A DNA stretch of 64,000 nt, from NCBI RefSeq assembly GCF_030813915.1, contig NZ_JAUSUJ010000001.1:552661-616660 (forward strand), written 5' to 3'. Below are positions 1 to 8,782 of the stretch, in pieces. A program made the position numbers and the translations under genes. The stretch comes from Rhodoplanes tepidamans. GTDB lineage: Bacteria; Pseudomonadota; Alphaproteobacteria; Rhizobiales; Xanthobacteraceae. The stretch's first letter is position 1, and every line of letters starts with the position of its first letter. Under the pieces are notes generated by a model. The model had not been told where the DNA came from. It saw only the letters and a list, made by a program, of their open reading frames with translations, and did no database searches.

Positions 1-102
1 GATCGCCAGCGCCGAGGCCGACAGACCGGCCATCAGGCGGGCGACCGTCGGCGAATGCGGAGCACGGGGGTGCGCCAGGGGTGCGCAAGCGCGAATGGTC
101 AT
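1..102 (-). CDS. N-terminus of an exported protein, probably a TonB-dependent receptor (runs off the left edge)
   Basis: Only the first 34 codons are present. The ATG has an AGAGG-type ribosome binding site about 8 nt upstream. The peptide has basic residues followed by a hydrophobic Leu/Ala-rich stretch, as in a Sec signal peptide. It is divergent from an Fe-complex ABC importer, which makes an outer-membrane receptor the most likely product, but no receptor domain is visible inside the window. Identity is inferred from context only. Confidence 0.4.
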   Translation of the reverse strand, partial: MTIRACAPLAHPRAPHSPTVARLMAGLSASALAI

Positions 103-417
103 CGTCCAGCCTCTGTTACCGTTGATTGTATTTCTTATGTATTCGATACGAACACGGACGCGGATTCAGCGCCGCGGTAAATAAATGTCAACAATCGATG
201 CTTCCGTTCGGAATGATTATAGAGTCGTTACATTTGAATCGTTCGAAGTCTGGCAGAGCATCAGAGTATAACTGTTCCAGATCCAAAGAAGTGTCGCTTG
301 ATGCGGAGCGCCGGCGGACCTAAAGGTGGGCGAGCGTCGCGGCCGCGCCCTCGGCGGCCGCCGCCGACGCGCGGAGCGACGACGTGATCAGGACGAAGCC
401 GTGATCGGGACGACAGC
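103..417. promoter_or_regulatory. Divergent promoter region, AT-rich for this genome
   Basis: About 315 bp separate the leftward exported protein from the rightward ABC binding protein. Roughly 115-300 is clearly lower in GC than everything around it and holds several AATGATT/ATTCG-like words, as expected of a regulated divergent promoter. An iron regulator (Fur, Irr or RirA type) would fit the neighbours, but I see no exact consensus box. Three near-identical words GTGATCNGGA lie at 384, 401 and 418, the last one forming the start of the downstream gene. Confidence 0.4.
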
Positions 418-1518
418 GTGATCGGGACAGCATTCGGAGCGGACGGCCGGCGCGCGGGCGCCGCCGCGATCGTCGCCGCCGCGCTCGTCGCCGCGGCCGG
501 GCCGAGCGCCGCGGCGGACATCACCGACCAGCGCGGCCGCACCGTCGCGGTCGCCACGCCGGCGCAGCGCGTCGTCTTCCTGCCGATGCCGGCGCCGTCC
601 ACCTACATGGCGATCGACCGCTCGGCCGCGCATGTGGCCGGCATGAACCCCGCCTCGGCGAGCGCCATGCGGTCCGGCATCCTCGGCCGCATCTTCCCGG
701 CCTTCGCGCGCATCCCGACCGGCATCACCCGCGGCGCCGGCGTGATCCCCAATGTCGAGGCCGTGATGGCGCTGCATCCCGACGCCGTGCTGCAGTGGGC
801 GACCTCCGGCGACGAGCCGATCGCCATGCTGGACCGCGCCGGCCTCACCGTGCTGGGGCTGCGCTACGGCGGCCAGGACGAGGTCGCCGGCGCCATCCTG
901 ATGATGGGGCGGCTCGCCGGCCAGGAGGCGCGCGCCGCCGCCATCGTCGATCGTCAGCGTGAGCGCCGGGAGGCGCTCGCCGCCGCGCTCGCCGGTCTCG
1001 CCGAATCGGAGCGCCCGCGCGTCCTCCATCTGACGCGCGCGTCCGATTCGTTCGCCGTCGCCGGGCGCGACTCCTATTCGGAGTTCGTGATCAGGACGGC
1101 GGGCGGCCGCAACGCCGCCGCCGAGGTCGGCGGCAGCCGCACCGTGACGCTGGAGCAGGTGCTGGTGTGGAACCCGGACGTGATCCTGCTCGGCAATTTC
1201 GACACCGCGATGCCGGCCGATCTCTATGGCGATCCGCGCCTGCAGGACGTCGCCGCCGTCAAGACGCGGCGCGTCTACCGGGTGCCGCTCGGCGGCTATC
1301 GCTGGGACCCGCCGAGCCACGAATCGGCGCTCGCCTGGACCTGGCTCGCCGGCCTCCTGCATCCCGGCCGCGTCGGCATCGACCTGCGCGCCGACATGCG
1401 CGACTGGTACGCCTTCCTCTACGGCCACGCGCTCGCCGACGCCGAGATCGACGGCATCCTGTATGCCGGGCAGAACGGCGGCTCGGCCGGCTATGCCCGC
1501 CTCGTGACCGCCCGATGA
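418..1518 (+). CDS. Periplasmic Fe-complex/siderophore-type ABC substrate-binding protein (FecB/TroA-like)
   Basis: A 366-residue protein with a signal peptide (hydrophobic residues about 14-35, Ala-x-Ala before ADITDQRGR). The start of the mature part, ITDQRGRTVAVATPAQRVVF, is the typical opening of helical-backbone metal-complex binding proteins. PNVEAVMALHPDAVL and WNPDVILLGN are the usual repeats of the two lobes. There is no lipobox, so it should be soluble in the periplasm. It would pass its ligand to the permease and ATPase encoded directly downstream with ATGA overlaps. A GTG start at 418 is used because no in-frame ATG precedes the signal peptide; the exact start is uncertain. Ligand (ferric siderophore, haem, cobalamin or another metal chelate) cannot be told from sequence. 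Confidence 0.85.
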   Translation: MIGTAFGADGRRAGAAAIVAAALVAAAGPSAAADITDQRGRTVAVATPAQRVVFLPMPAPSTYMAIDRSAAHVAGMNPASASAMRSGILGRIFPAFARIPTGITRGAGVIPNVEAVMALHPDAVLQWATSGDEPIAMLDRAGLTVLGLRYGGQDEVAGAILMMGRLAGQEARAAAIVDRQRERREALAAALAGLAESERPRVLHLTRASDSFAVAGRDSYSEFVIRTAGGRNAAAEVGGSRTVTLEQVLVWNPDVILLGNFDTAMPADLYGDPRLQDVAAVKTRRVYRVPLGGYRWDPPSHESALAWTWLAGLLHPGRVGIDLRADMRDWYAFLYGHALADAEIDGILYAGQNGGSAGYARLVTAR

Positions 1519-2615
1519 GCGCGCTCGACACCGCCGGCGCCCGCCCGGGCCGCAGCGGCCGTCCCGCGGCCGCGACCCTCGCGGTCGCCGCGCTCGCGCT
1601 GCTGCCGGTCGCGACGGCGCTGCTGTGCCTGTCGGCCGGACGTTATCAGGTTTCGACCGCGCATGTGTTCGGCATCCTGCTGCACGATCTCGTCGGGCGT
1701 CTCGGGCTGGTGCCGGGCGACTGGATCCCGGCCGGCTGGAGCACCGTCGGCTGGACCCCGACCGAGCGGATCGTGATCACCACGGTGCGGCTGCCGCGGG
1801 TGCTGACGGCCGGCGTCGCCGGGGCGGGGCTGGCACTCTCCGGCGCCGTGCTGCAGGGCATGTTCCGCAACCCGCTGGTCGGCCCGCAGACCATCGGCGC
1901 GGCCTCCGGCGCCTCGCTCGGCGGCGTCGTCGCCATCCTGCTGTTCGGCTTCGGCCTGCCGGTCCATGTCGGCGCCTTCGCGGGGGCCGCGCTGGCGCTC
2001 GCCGCGGTGCTCGCCGTCCATCGCGGCGACGGCGTCTCGCCGGTGCTCACCCTGGTGCTCGCCGGCGTCGTGGTCGGCGCCTTCTGCGGCGCGCTGGTCG
2101 GCTTCGTCACCTTCATCGCCGATCCCGAGGTGAAGCTGCCCGGCATCGTGTTCTGGCTGCTCGGCAGCTTCGCAGCGGCGAGCTGGCCCAATCTCGCGCT
2201 GCTCGCCGCCTGCACGGCGTTCGGCGGCGGCCTGATGCTGGCGATGCGCTGGCGCGTCAACGTGCTGTCGCTCGGCGACGAGGAGGCGCGCTCGCTCGGC
2301 GTCGATCCGGGCCGCGACCGGGTGATCCTGCTCGCCGCCGCCTGCCTCGCGATCTCGGCCCAGGTGGCGGTCTCCGGCGCGATCGGCTGGGTCGGCCTCG
2401 TCATCCCCAATCTCGCCCGCATGGTGGTCGGCGCCGATCACCGCCGGCTGCTGCCGGTCTCGGCCGTGACGGGCGCTGCCTTCCTGATGGCGGCCGACAC
2501 GCTCGCGCGCGATCTCACGGCGGCCGAGATCCCGGTCGGCATCGTCACGGCGATCGTCGGCACGCCGGTGTTCGCCTGGCTGCTGCGCCGCCACGCGAAG
2601 GGGCAGGGGGCATGA
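1515..2615 (+). CDS. FecCD-family ABC transporter permease
   Basis: A 366-residue, strongly hydrophobic inner-membrane protein with the FecCD/BtuC pattern: about ten membrane segments, the early motif RLPRVLTAGVAGAGLALSGA, then GMFRNPLVGPQTIGAASGAS, and the coupling region GWVGLVIPNLARMVVGADHR near the C-terminus. Its ATG overlaps the stop of the binding protein by 4 bp (ATGA) and its own end overlaps the ATPase start in the same way, so the three genes form one translationally coupled operon. It should form the homodimeric channel of a type II importer for iron or another metal chelate. Confidence 0.9.
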   Translation: MSALDTAGARPGRSGRPAAATLAVAALALLPVATALLCLSAGRYQVSTAHVFGILLHDLVGRLGLVPGDWIPAGWSTVGWTPTERIVITTVRLPRVLTAGVAGAGLALSGAVLQGMFRNPLVGPQTIGAASGASLGGVVAILLFGFGLPVHVGAFAGAALALAAVLAVHRGDGVSPVLTLVLAGVVVGAFCGALVGFVTFIADPEVKLPGIVFWLLGSFAAASWPNLALLAACTAFGGGLMLAMRWRVNVLSLGDEEARSLGVDPGRDRVILLAAACLAISAQVAVSGAIGWVGLVIPNLARMVVGADHRRLLPVSAVTGAAFLMAADTLARDLTAAEIPVGIVTAIVGTPVFAWLLRRHAKGQGA

Positions 2616-3382
2616 TCCGGATCGAGCGCGCCGGCCACGGCTTCCGGCCGGAGCACTGGCTGTTCCGCGATCTCTCCTTCGCGGTCGGCGAAGGCGAGGT
2701 GACGGCGATCCTCGGGCCGAACGGCTGCGGCAAGACCACGCTCCTGCGCGCGATGGGGGCGACGCTGGCCTTGAAGGAAGGGCGGATCGAGACCGACGGC
2801 GCCGTCGGGGTGGTGCCGCAGGCGCTGCGCGCCGACGTCGCCTACCGGGTGATCGACATGGTGCTGCTCGGCCGCAGCCGGTATCTCGGCCGCTTCGGCG
2901 CGCCGGGGCGGGGCGATCTCGCCCGCGCCGAGGACTGCCTCGCCGCGGTCGGCCTCGCCGACCTCGCCGAGCGCCGCTACGACCGGCTGAGCGGCGGGCA
3001 GCGCCAGCTCGTGCTGTTCGCCCGCGCGCTCGCCGGCGACTGCCGGGTGCTGCTGCTCGACGAGCCCGCCTCGGCGCTCGATCTCGCCAACCAGGGCGTC
3101 GTGCTGCGGCTGATCCGCCGCCTCGCCCGCGACGGCATGACGATCGTGTTCACGACTCATCATCCGGACCACGCGCTCGCCGTCGCCGACACGGTGCTGA
3201 TGATGGCCGGCGCGCCGGTGTTCGGCCCGGCGTCGGCGACGCTCGACGAGGCGAATCTCGCCCGGCTCTACGGCGTGCCGGTCCGCCGCGTCACGGTCGC
3301 GGCCGACGGCGAGACGATCGAGGCGACCGTGCCGGTGCATCGCCTCGGCGGGGACGGAGCGGCCTTGCCTGCTTTTCGGTGA
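2612..3382 (+). CDS. ABC transporter ATP-binding protein (FecE-like)
   Basis: A 256-residue single-domain ATPase of the iron-chelate/B12 import family. Walker A GPNGCGKTT is near residue 39, the signature LSGGQRQL near 129, Walker B VLLLDEP near 148 followed by the D-loop ASALD, and the switch histidine in TTHHPDH. The start overlaps the permease stop by 4 bp. Together with the two genes upstream it completes a BtuCDF/FecBCDE-type importer. The next gene is convergent and a long inverted repeat lies just downstream. Confidence 0.9.
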   Translation: MIRIERAGHGFRPEHWLFRDLSFAVGEGEVTAILGPNGCGKTTLLRAMGATLALKEGRIETDGAVGVVPQALRADVAYRVIDMVLLGRSRYLGRFGAPGRGDLARAEDCLAAVGLADLAERRYDRLSGGQRQLVLFARALAGDCRVLLLDEPASALDLANQGVVLRLIRRLARDGMTIVFTTHHPDHALAVADTVLMMAGAPVFGPASATLDEANLARLYGVPVRRVTVAADGETIEATVPVHRLGGDGAALPAFR

Positions 3383-3460
3383 ATTCGACGCGCACTCCTC
3401 ATCCGCGCTTCCGCGCCAGGGCATGCATGCATCGCGTGCCACGCACAGGAGCGTCATGCG

Positions 3461-3536
3461 CGGGCTCGACCCGCGCATCCATCACCTTCGTCAGAAGCGT
3501 TCTCTCGCAGAGAGATGGGTCGCCGGGTCGAGCCCG
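3461..3536. repeat. Intergenic palindromic repeat, 13-bp arms, between convergent genes
   Basis: CGGGCTCGACCCG (3461-3473) and its exact reverse complement CGGGTCGAGCCCG (3524-3536) flank a 50-bp centre. Each arm is itself partly palindromic. The surrounding words (ATGCGCGGGCTCGACCCGCGC, and GTCGCCGGGTCGAGCCCGGC) match, from memory, a very common dispersed intergenic repeat of Hyphomicrobiales genomes. Placed between two converging operons it could also act as a bidirectional terminator or mRNA stabiliser, although no T-run follows. Confidence 0.6.
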
Positions 3537-3560
3537 GCGACGACGGCGGAGCTCCGGCCG

Positions 3561-4190
3561 TCAGGATCGCGCGAGCGCGCGGGTCCAGGTCAGGAAACCG
3601 TCGAGGAAGCGCGTCGTCGCCGGCATGAAGCGGCTGCCGTGGTGATAGAACGGGTCGAGGGTCGAGACGATCAGCCGGCCCGGCGTGGTGACGCGGTCGT
3701 CGTAGAGGAGGGCGCCACCGGGATCGCGGCCGTCGCGGTCCTCCGGCACGGTGACGAGCGGCACCGCGCCGTCCGGCGGGAACAGCACGCCGTGGATGTG
3801 CCACACCGTCGACTCCGGCGCGACGTGGCGGAACATCTCGTGCTCCGGCGCGACGAACCGGTGCGGCGGCGTCTCGGCGGGATCGAGCCACCACCAGAAA
3901 TTGGTCGGCCGCGGCGCGCTTCGCACGCCCGGCGCCCAGGTCTCCGCCTCGCATTCGCCGAGCACCACCAGGGTCCGGCCGCGGGCGAGAACGTCGGTCA
4001 GCAGCGGCCGGTGACGGCGCAGCAGGTCGGGGTTCAGCCGGTCCGGCACGATCAGCAGCGTCACGTCCGTGAGATCGCTCGCCGTGAGGGCGGGGGCGTA
4101 GATCACGCGGTCGAAGCGGTCGCGGAACCGGTCCCCGAAGATCGTCTCGTGATGATAGAAGGTGCCGCCGTCGAGCACCGCCACGGTCAT
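3561..4190 (-). CDS. ThuA-like (class I glutamine amidotransferase fold) protein A
   Basis: A 209-residue soluble protein with the beta-strand/turn order of the ThuA/flavodoxin-like amidotransferase fold: a first strand MTVAVLDGG, a middle strand VTLLIVPDRL, an RTLVVLGE strand, then a late GRLIVSTLDPFYHHG segment. The catalytic Cys-His-Glu triad of true amidotransferases is not evident. The start ATG overlaps the stop of the gene upstream by 4 bp (ATGA). It is a paralogue in shape of that neighbour, and the two follow an FmdE-like gene and a methyltransferase downstream of a TonB-dependent receptor. Molecular function is unknown; modification or breakdown of an imported metal chelate is only a guess. 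Confidence 0.5.
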   Translation of the reverse strand: MTVAVLDGGTFYHHETIFGDRFRDRFDRVIYAPALTASDLTDVTLLIVPDRLNPDLLRRHRPLLTDVLARGRTLVVLGECEAETWAPGVRSAPRPTNFWWWLDPAETPPHRFVAPEHEMFRHVAPESTVWHIHGVLFPPDGAVPLVTVPEDRDGRDPGGALLYDDRVTTPGRLIVSTLDPFYHHGSRFMPATTRFLDGFLTWTRALARS

Positions 4191-4810
4191 GATCGGTCCT
4201 CCGTGAGCCAGGCGACGAGCTGCGGCAGCAGGCGCCGCGTGGTGTCGTCGCCGCCGAAGCTCCACAGATCGTTGCCGCCGTGGAACAGCACCGCGCCGCG
4301 GCCGAGCCGCCAGATGAAATCGAGCGGCCGCCGCGCCGGCCCGAGCGTGTGGATCACGGTGGCGCCCTCCGGCGGCGCGTGCCAGGCGTGCCCGTAGAAG
4401 CCGGCGACGCCGCGCCGGAAGGTGAGATCCTCGAGCGCGACCCCCTCCCAGATCGGATGCGCCACGGCGCGGGCGACCGTGAGATCGGCGATGCCGCCGC
4501 CGTCGAGCGGCCGCACCGGCGTCAGTCCGTCCAGAAACGGGTGGGCGACATGGCCGCTGATCGCGACGCGGCCGCCCGCCGCGACGTAGTCGTTCAGCAG
4601 GGCTGCGTTCGCCTGCAGGAAGCGCTGGTCCATGTGCATGCCGATCAGCAGCGCCGCCGCGTCGTCGCGCAGCGCGGCGTCGAGCGCGTAGAGATCGACG
4701 TCGCGGACCGTGCAGTCGAGCCCGGCGAGGCGCCCGGCCCAGGCGGCCGACGAGACCCGGTGGCCGCAGGAGAAGCGAAGGATGGTCTTCATCGCGTGGC
4801 GCCGGATCAC
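4187..4810 (-). CDS. ThuA-like (class I glutamine amidotransferase fold) protein B
   Basis: A 207-residue protein with the pattern of ThuA-type proteins: a first strand with a FSCGHRVSSAAWA stretch, ALLIGMHMDQ, then YVAAGGRVAISGHVAHPFL (the usual 'cover the body in a gully' strand of the family), and a C-terminal RGAVLFHGGNDLWSFGGDD. The GTG start at 4810 overlaps the upstream stop (GTGA); an ATG at 4792 is an alternative. It is tightly coupled to protein A downstream and the FmdE-like gene upstream, so the three probably act in one pathway. No catalytic triad can be assigned with confidence. Confidence 0.5.
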   Translation of the reverse strand: MIRRHAMKTILRFSCGHRVSSAAWAGRLAGLDCTVRDVDLYALDAALRDDAAALLIGMHMDQRFLQANAALLNDYVAAGGRVAISGHVAHPFLDGLTPVRPLDGGGIADLTVARAVAHPIWEGVALEDLTFRRGVAGFYGHAWHAPPEGATVIHTLGPARRPLDFIWRLGRGAVLFHGGNDLWSFGGDDTTRRLLPQLVAWLTEDRS

Positions 4811-5334
4811 AGCCGCTCGAACAGCGTGTCGGGCGCGGCCGCCAGCACGTCGCCGGCGATGCGCCGCTTCAGGGCCGAGAACTCGGACCGCTCCGCATCG
4901 TTCTTGCCGGCGCCGCGCGCGACCAGGTCGAAGAACCGGTCCGGCAGCACGCCGGCCCGCAGCGCCGCGCCGACCGTGCGGCCGTCCATCGACACGCGCC
5001 AGGAGTAGGAGACGTCGAGGCCGGGGCAGAGCCGCGCCTCGGGGAGCGTGCGGTCGACCGTGTAGGCGCCGCGCGTCACCGCCCGGGTGACGAACTCGAA
5101 GGCGTCGCGCACGCCGGGGCCGGGATGGCCGCTGAGCACCGACAGATCGGCGCGTCGCGGCGGACGCTGCGGCGAGAGCGCCGGCAGCATCACGCGCAGC
5201 GCCTGGAACGTCACCGCCAGCATGGCGAGCGCGGCCTGGCCGTGATACGCGGCGACCGCGTCGAAGCGGATCGCGACGAGATCTTCCTCTCCCTCCACGG
5301 TGAGCGTGGGGGGCGTCTCGATGGCTGAGGTCAT
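4807..5334 (-). CDS. Small cytosolic protein, possibly FmdE-like
   Basis: A 175-residue protein without signal peptide or membrane segment. Two features recall the FmdE family (formylmethanofuran dehydrogenase operon protein E): an AYHGQAALAM segment near residue 28 in the place of the FHGHxxPG motif, and LSGHPGPGVRDAFEF near residue 62, followed by a VSYSWRVSMDGRTV strand. FmdE genes are often found beside metal-chelate ABC importers, which fits this locus. The start ATG at 5334 was chosen because the upstream extension has no conserved character. It overlaps the ThuA-like gene by 4 bp. A gap of 229 bp separates it from the methyltransferase. Assignment to FmdE is tentative. Confidence 0.4.
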   Translation of the reverse strand: MTSAIETPPTLTVEGEEDLVAIRFDAVAAYHGQAALAMLAVTFQALRVMLPALSPQRPPRRADLSVLSGHPGPGVRDAFEFVTRAVTRGAYTVDRTLPEARLCPGLDVSYSWRVSMDGRTVGAALRAGVLPDRFFDLVARGAGKNDAERSEFSALKRRIAGDVLAAAPDTLFERL

Positions 5335-5563
5335 GCTGATCTGTGTTCGTCGAAGGGCGGGGCGACTATGCAGAGGCGCCCCGGACGCATCAAGATGGCC
5401 CGACCGCGACGGCCGCGGGCGTTCGGCGTAACTCCATGGCCCGGCAGCCGTCTTGCCGGAGTCTGGAATAGCCGGAGAGTCCGACCGGCGCGGTCGGGAC
5501 CACGGCGATCCTGGGCGCGTTCGGCGAGGCGATCCGGTTCCGCTCACCGTCTCGTCGCCGCGA

Positions 5564-6580
5564 TCAGGCGGATCGGCCGATCGTCTTCTCCATGGTCCCG
5601 AACGGCGTGGCGACGACGGCGCGCGCGACGCGGGCGAAGCCGGCGTCGCGCATCGCGTCCGCGATGGCGCCGGCGTCGAACGACAGGTCGCGGCCGCGCA
5701 GCACCGGGACGAGCCGGCCGACGACGTGCTCCTCCGGCGCCGTCCGCGCGTCGGTCAGCCCCTCGTGGACGCTGACGAGAACGCCGCCCGGGCGCAGCGC
5801 GGCGCGGGCGCGGGCCAACACCGCGACGAGGTCGGCCGCGTAGTAGAGCGTCATCGAGGCGACGATCAGGTCGTAGCCGCCGCCGAGGTCGACGGTGTTG
5901 AAGTCGCCGGGAATCACGTCGACGCGGTCGCGCTGCGGTGTCGCCGCCACGGCGGCCGCGATCCGGGCGGCCGGCTGCGGCAGGTCGAGCACCGCGACGG
6001 ACACGTCCGGCCGGCGCGCCGCGATCGTCGTCGCCAGGACCTCGGACCCGGCGCCGAGATCGAGCAGGCGGCGCACCGCCGGCCACTCCGGCAGGTCCTC
6101 CAGCATCGCGACGGTCGCGTCCGCGCCCATCGCCCGGTGGAACGACCGCAGGCTCGCGGCCGAGCGATCCCAGAACGCCGGATCGGCCATGTCGAGCGCC
6201 GGCCCCGGCGCGTCGCCGCGCAGCAGCGCGGCGACGTCGCCGTGGCGCAGCGCCGCGAGACTGGTCAGCAGCGGCCCGAGGGACCGGGGCCCGTCGCTGC
6301 GCAGATAGGGCGCCGCGGCAGCGGCGAGCCGGTAGCGATCCTGGTGCTTCTCCACCAGCCGCATGGCGCAGAGCGCGTCGAGCACGAGCCGGGTGGCGCG
6401 GGGCGCGAGCCCCAGCGCCTCGGCGACGGGCTCGGCCGGCGTCGCGTCGCCGCCGAGCCGGTCGAACAGGCCGAGCGCGAGCCCGGCGGACACGATCTGC
6501 CAGCGGATCGGCGCCTGGACGAGGTCGAACAGGGCGGCCGCCACGGCGCGGCCCTCCGGATCGTCCACGATGGTGTGCAC
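5564..6580 (-). CDS. SAM-dependent methyltransferase with winged-helix dimerisation domain
   Basis: A 338-residue class I methyltransferase of the O-methyltransferase/hydroxyindole type. The N-terminal ~100 residues (GLALGLFDRLGGDATPAEPV, then LVLDALCAMRLVEK) form the helical/winged-helix dimerisation domain. The SAM site follows: motif I LDLGAGSEVLA near residue 175, acidic residue at the end of strand 2 (SVAVLDLPQP), PGDFNTVDLGGGYDLIV, and ALRPGGVLVSVHEG. A GTG start at 6580 is preceded by GGGAGG with good spacing. It begins 11 nt after the stop of the TonB-dependent receptor, so the two are co-transcribed. The substrate is unknown; a role in making or altering a siderophore/metallophore is inferred. 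Confidence 0.7.
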   Translation of the reverse strand: MHTIVDDPEGRAVAAALFDLVQAPIRWQIVSAGLALGLFDRLGGDATPAEPVAEALGLAPRATRLVLDALCAMRLVEKHQDRYRLAAAAAPYLRSDGPRSLGPLLTSLAALRHGDVAALLRGDAPGPALDMADPAFWDRSAASLRSFHRAMGADATVAMLEDLPEWPAVRRLLDLGAGSEVLATTIAARRPDVSVAVLDLPQPAARIAAAVAATPQRDRVDVIPGDFNTVDLGGGYDLIVASMTLYYAADLVAVLARARAALRPGGVLVSVHEGLTDARTAPEEHVVGRLVPVLRGRDLSFDAGAIADAMRDAGFARVARAVVATPFGTMEKTIGRSA

Positions 6581-6591
6581 GCTCGCCTCCC

Positions 6592-8694
6592 TCACCACGT
6601 CGCCTTGACCCGCAGGCCGATCTCGCGCGGATTGCCGTCCTCGACGACGATGCCGGCCGTGGTGGACACCGCGCGGCTGTAGACGCTCTCGCCGAGGATG
6701 TTGGCGGCGAACAGCGAGACCTCGACGCTGCCGACGCGGCGGCCGATCTCGGCATCGACGAGCGTGAAGGCCGACTGCTCGATGGTGTTCTGGCTGTCGA
6801 ACCAGAACGGTCCGGATCCGCGCAGCCCGAGCTGGCCGAACCAGCCCTGGCCCTCGTCGTAGCGCAGCCCGGCCGACCAGGTGACGTCCGCCGCCATCGG
6901 CAGGCGATTGCCGGACAGATCCACGGTCACCAGAACGCCGTTGCGGAGCACGTTCGCCACGTAGTCGGTCGCCTCGGCGTGCTGCAGGCCGAGCGTCGCA
7001 TAGGCGCGCCAGCGCTCGCTCAGACGGCCGTCGAGGCTCAGCTCGACGCCCTGGATCTCGGCCCGCGCGGCGTTGGCGATGGTCTGGGCGCCGCCCGGGA
7101 CCAGATCGATGATCTGCTTGTCCTTCGTGGTGGTGTGGAACAGCGCCAGCCGGGCGGCGAGCCGGCCGTCGAGCAGCCTCGCCTTCACGCCGGCCTCGGC
7201 CGTCCAGGAGTATTCGGGGTCGTAGGCGAAGGTGGCGGCGCTGGTGGCCATGGCGTAGTTGAAGCCGCCCGGCAGGTAGCCGCGCGCATAGGAGCCGTAC
7301 AGCATGGCCTCGGGCGTGACGTCGTAGGCGAGGGTGAAGCGCGGCAGCAGCGTCGTCTGCTCGAGGCGCGCGCCGTAGACCAGGCTCGTGGTCGTCGAGC
7401 CGAACTGCTGGTCGCCGTCCTGCCGGATCCATTCCACCCGGCTCCCGGCGCCGGCCCGCAGCCGGTCGGTCAGCGCCACCTCGACCTGGCCGAAGCCGGC
7501 GAAGCCGGTCTGGTCGATCTCGGTCAGGCGCCGCACCCGTGGCGTGCCGGCCCGATAGTCGATCTCGGCGAGGTCGCGGAAGCCGTGCAGCCCGGCGAGC
7601 CACCGCACCGTCGCGGTCTTGTCGGCGGAGGCGAGGCGGATCTCCTGCGACCAGGCGTCGTCGGTGTGCGACAGCAGGGTCGGCAGCGTCGCCAGCGGGC
7701 CGGTGTCGAGGTCCATCTGGAAGTCGCGGTCGTAATGCGTCCATCCCGTGACGCTGACCAGATCGACGCCGCCGAAGCGGTGGTCGATGCGCAGCGACTG
7801 CACGGCCGTTGTGGCGTCGTCCCAGGCGGGCGTGTCGTAGTTGGTGGTGAAGGCCGGCGTCGCCCAGCGGCCGGTGAGATAGCGCATCCGCTGCTTGCCC
7901 TGGTCGTTGCGCTCGACCACGCTCTTCAGCGTGATGTCGGTATCGGGGCCGGCGCGGACGACGACGCCGGAGGACACGGTCCAGCGCCGCACCTCGCCGC
8001 CCGTGTCGGCGCCGTCGTAGAGATTGCGGTAGACGCCGTCGGTGGTCTCGGCCCGCACCGCCACCGAGCCGGCGGCGATCTGGTCCCACACCGGCCCGGA
8101 GGCCCGCGCCGCCGCGACCAGGGCGGGGGACCAGTGGGTGCCGCCGTTGCGCACGCTGCCGTCGAGCCGGGTCCAGGCGGTCGGCACCCAGTCCGGATCC
8201 GTGGTCGTCACCTTGATGGCGCCGGCCTCGGTGTTGCGGCCGTAGAGGCTGCCCTGCGGACCCTTGGCGATCTCCATCTGCTCGAGGTCGAAGATCTGCG
8301 GCGCCTGCGAGGCGCCGTAGGGCAGGACCACGTCGTTGACGAGGTAGCCGACCGGGTCCTGCAGGGCCGTGTTGGCGCTGGTGATGCCGCGGATCACCAC
8401 CCGCGACTGCACCGACGACTGCTCGACCTGGACGTTGGGCGAGACCTTCGGGATCGCCCCGAGCGTGCTCCACAGCGGATCGGCGAGCGTCTCGCGCGAC
8501 AGCACCTCGACGCTGCCCGGCACCTTGGCGAGATCCTCGCGCCACTGGCGCGCCTCGACCTCGATCGCCTCCAGCGTGACCACGCCGGCGGTGGCCGACG
8601 CGGCCTCGTCGGCGGTCTGGGCGTGGGCCGCGCCGGCGAGGGCGAGCAGCGAGGGGGTGAGCAGGAGGGCGGATCTGATCGGGCGGTGGGACAT
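6592..8694 (-). CDS. TonB-dependent outer-membrane receptor
   Basis: A 700-residue protein with a signal peptide cut after GAAHAQ. The plug domain follows (LEAIEVEARQ as a TonB-box region, VPGSVEVLSRETL, SRVVIRGITSAN, IAKGPQGSLYGRNTEAGAIK), then a beta-barrel of about 560 residues ending in an aromatic residue (VKATW). The plug motif with YGRNTEAG is that of siderophore-type receptors. There is no STN domain, so it should transport but not signal through FecR. It is followed by the methyltransferase (11 nt) and preceded by an MFS exporter (88 nt) and an AraC regulator on the same strand, the usual content of a siderophore locus. No NRPS or NIS synthetase is present in the window, so the cluster may use a foreign chelator. 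Confidence 0.9.
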   Translation of the reverse strand: MSHRPIRSALLLTPSLLALAGAAHAQTADEAASATAGVVTLEAIEVEARQWREDLAKVPGSVEVLSRETLADPLWSTLGAIPKVSPNVQVEQSSVQSRVVIRGITSANTALQDPVGYLVNDVVLPYGASQAPQIFDLEQMEIAKGPQGSLYGRNTEAGAIKVTTTDPDWVPTAWTRLDGSVRNGGTHWSPALVAAARASGPVWDQIAAGSVAVRAETTDGVYRNLYDGADTGGEVRRWTVSSGVVVRAGPDTDITLKSVVERNDQGKQRMRYLTGRWATPAFTTNYDTPAWDDATTAVQSLRIDHRFGGVDLVSVTGWTHYDRDFQMDLDTGPLATLPTLLSHTDDAWSQEIRLASADKTATVRWLAGLHGFRDLAEIDYRAGTPRVRRLTEIDQTGFAGFGQVEVALTDRLRAGAGSRVEWIRQDGDQQFGSTTTSLVYGARLEQTTLLPRFTLAYDVTPEAMLYGSYARGYLPGGFNYAMATSAATFAYDPEYSWTAEAGVKARLLDGRLAARLALFHTTTKDKQIIDLVPGGAQTIANAARAEIQGVELSLDGRLSERWRAYATLGLQHAEATDYVANVLRNGVLVTVDLSGNRLPMAADVTWSAGLRYDEGQGWFGQLGLRGSGPFWFDSQNTIEQSAFTLVDAEIGRRVGSVEVSLFAANILGESVYSRAVSTTAGIVVEDGNPREIGLRVKATW

Positions 8695-8782
8695 CGGACG
8701 ATCCTCGGAGCGATCCTCGGCGGAGACGTCCCGGGATAGCGGCGCCGGCCGGAGCCGGCGCCAAAACCGCGAACGGGAATCG

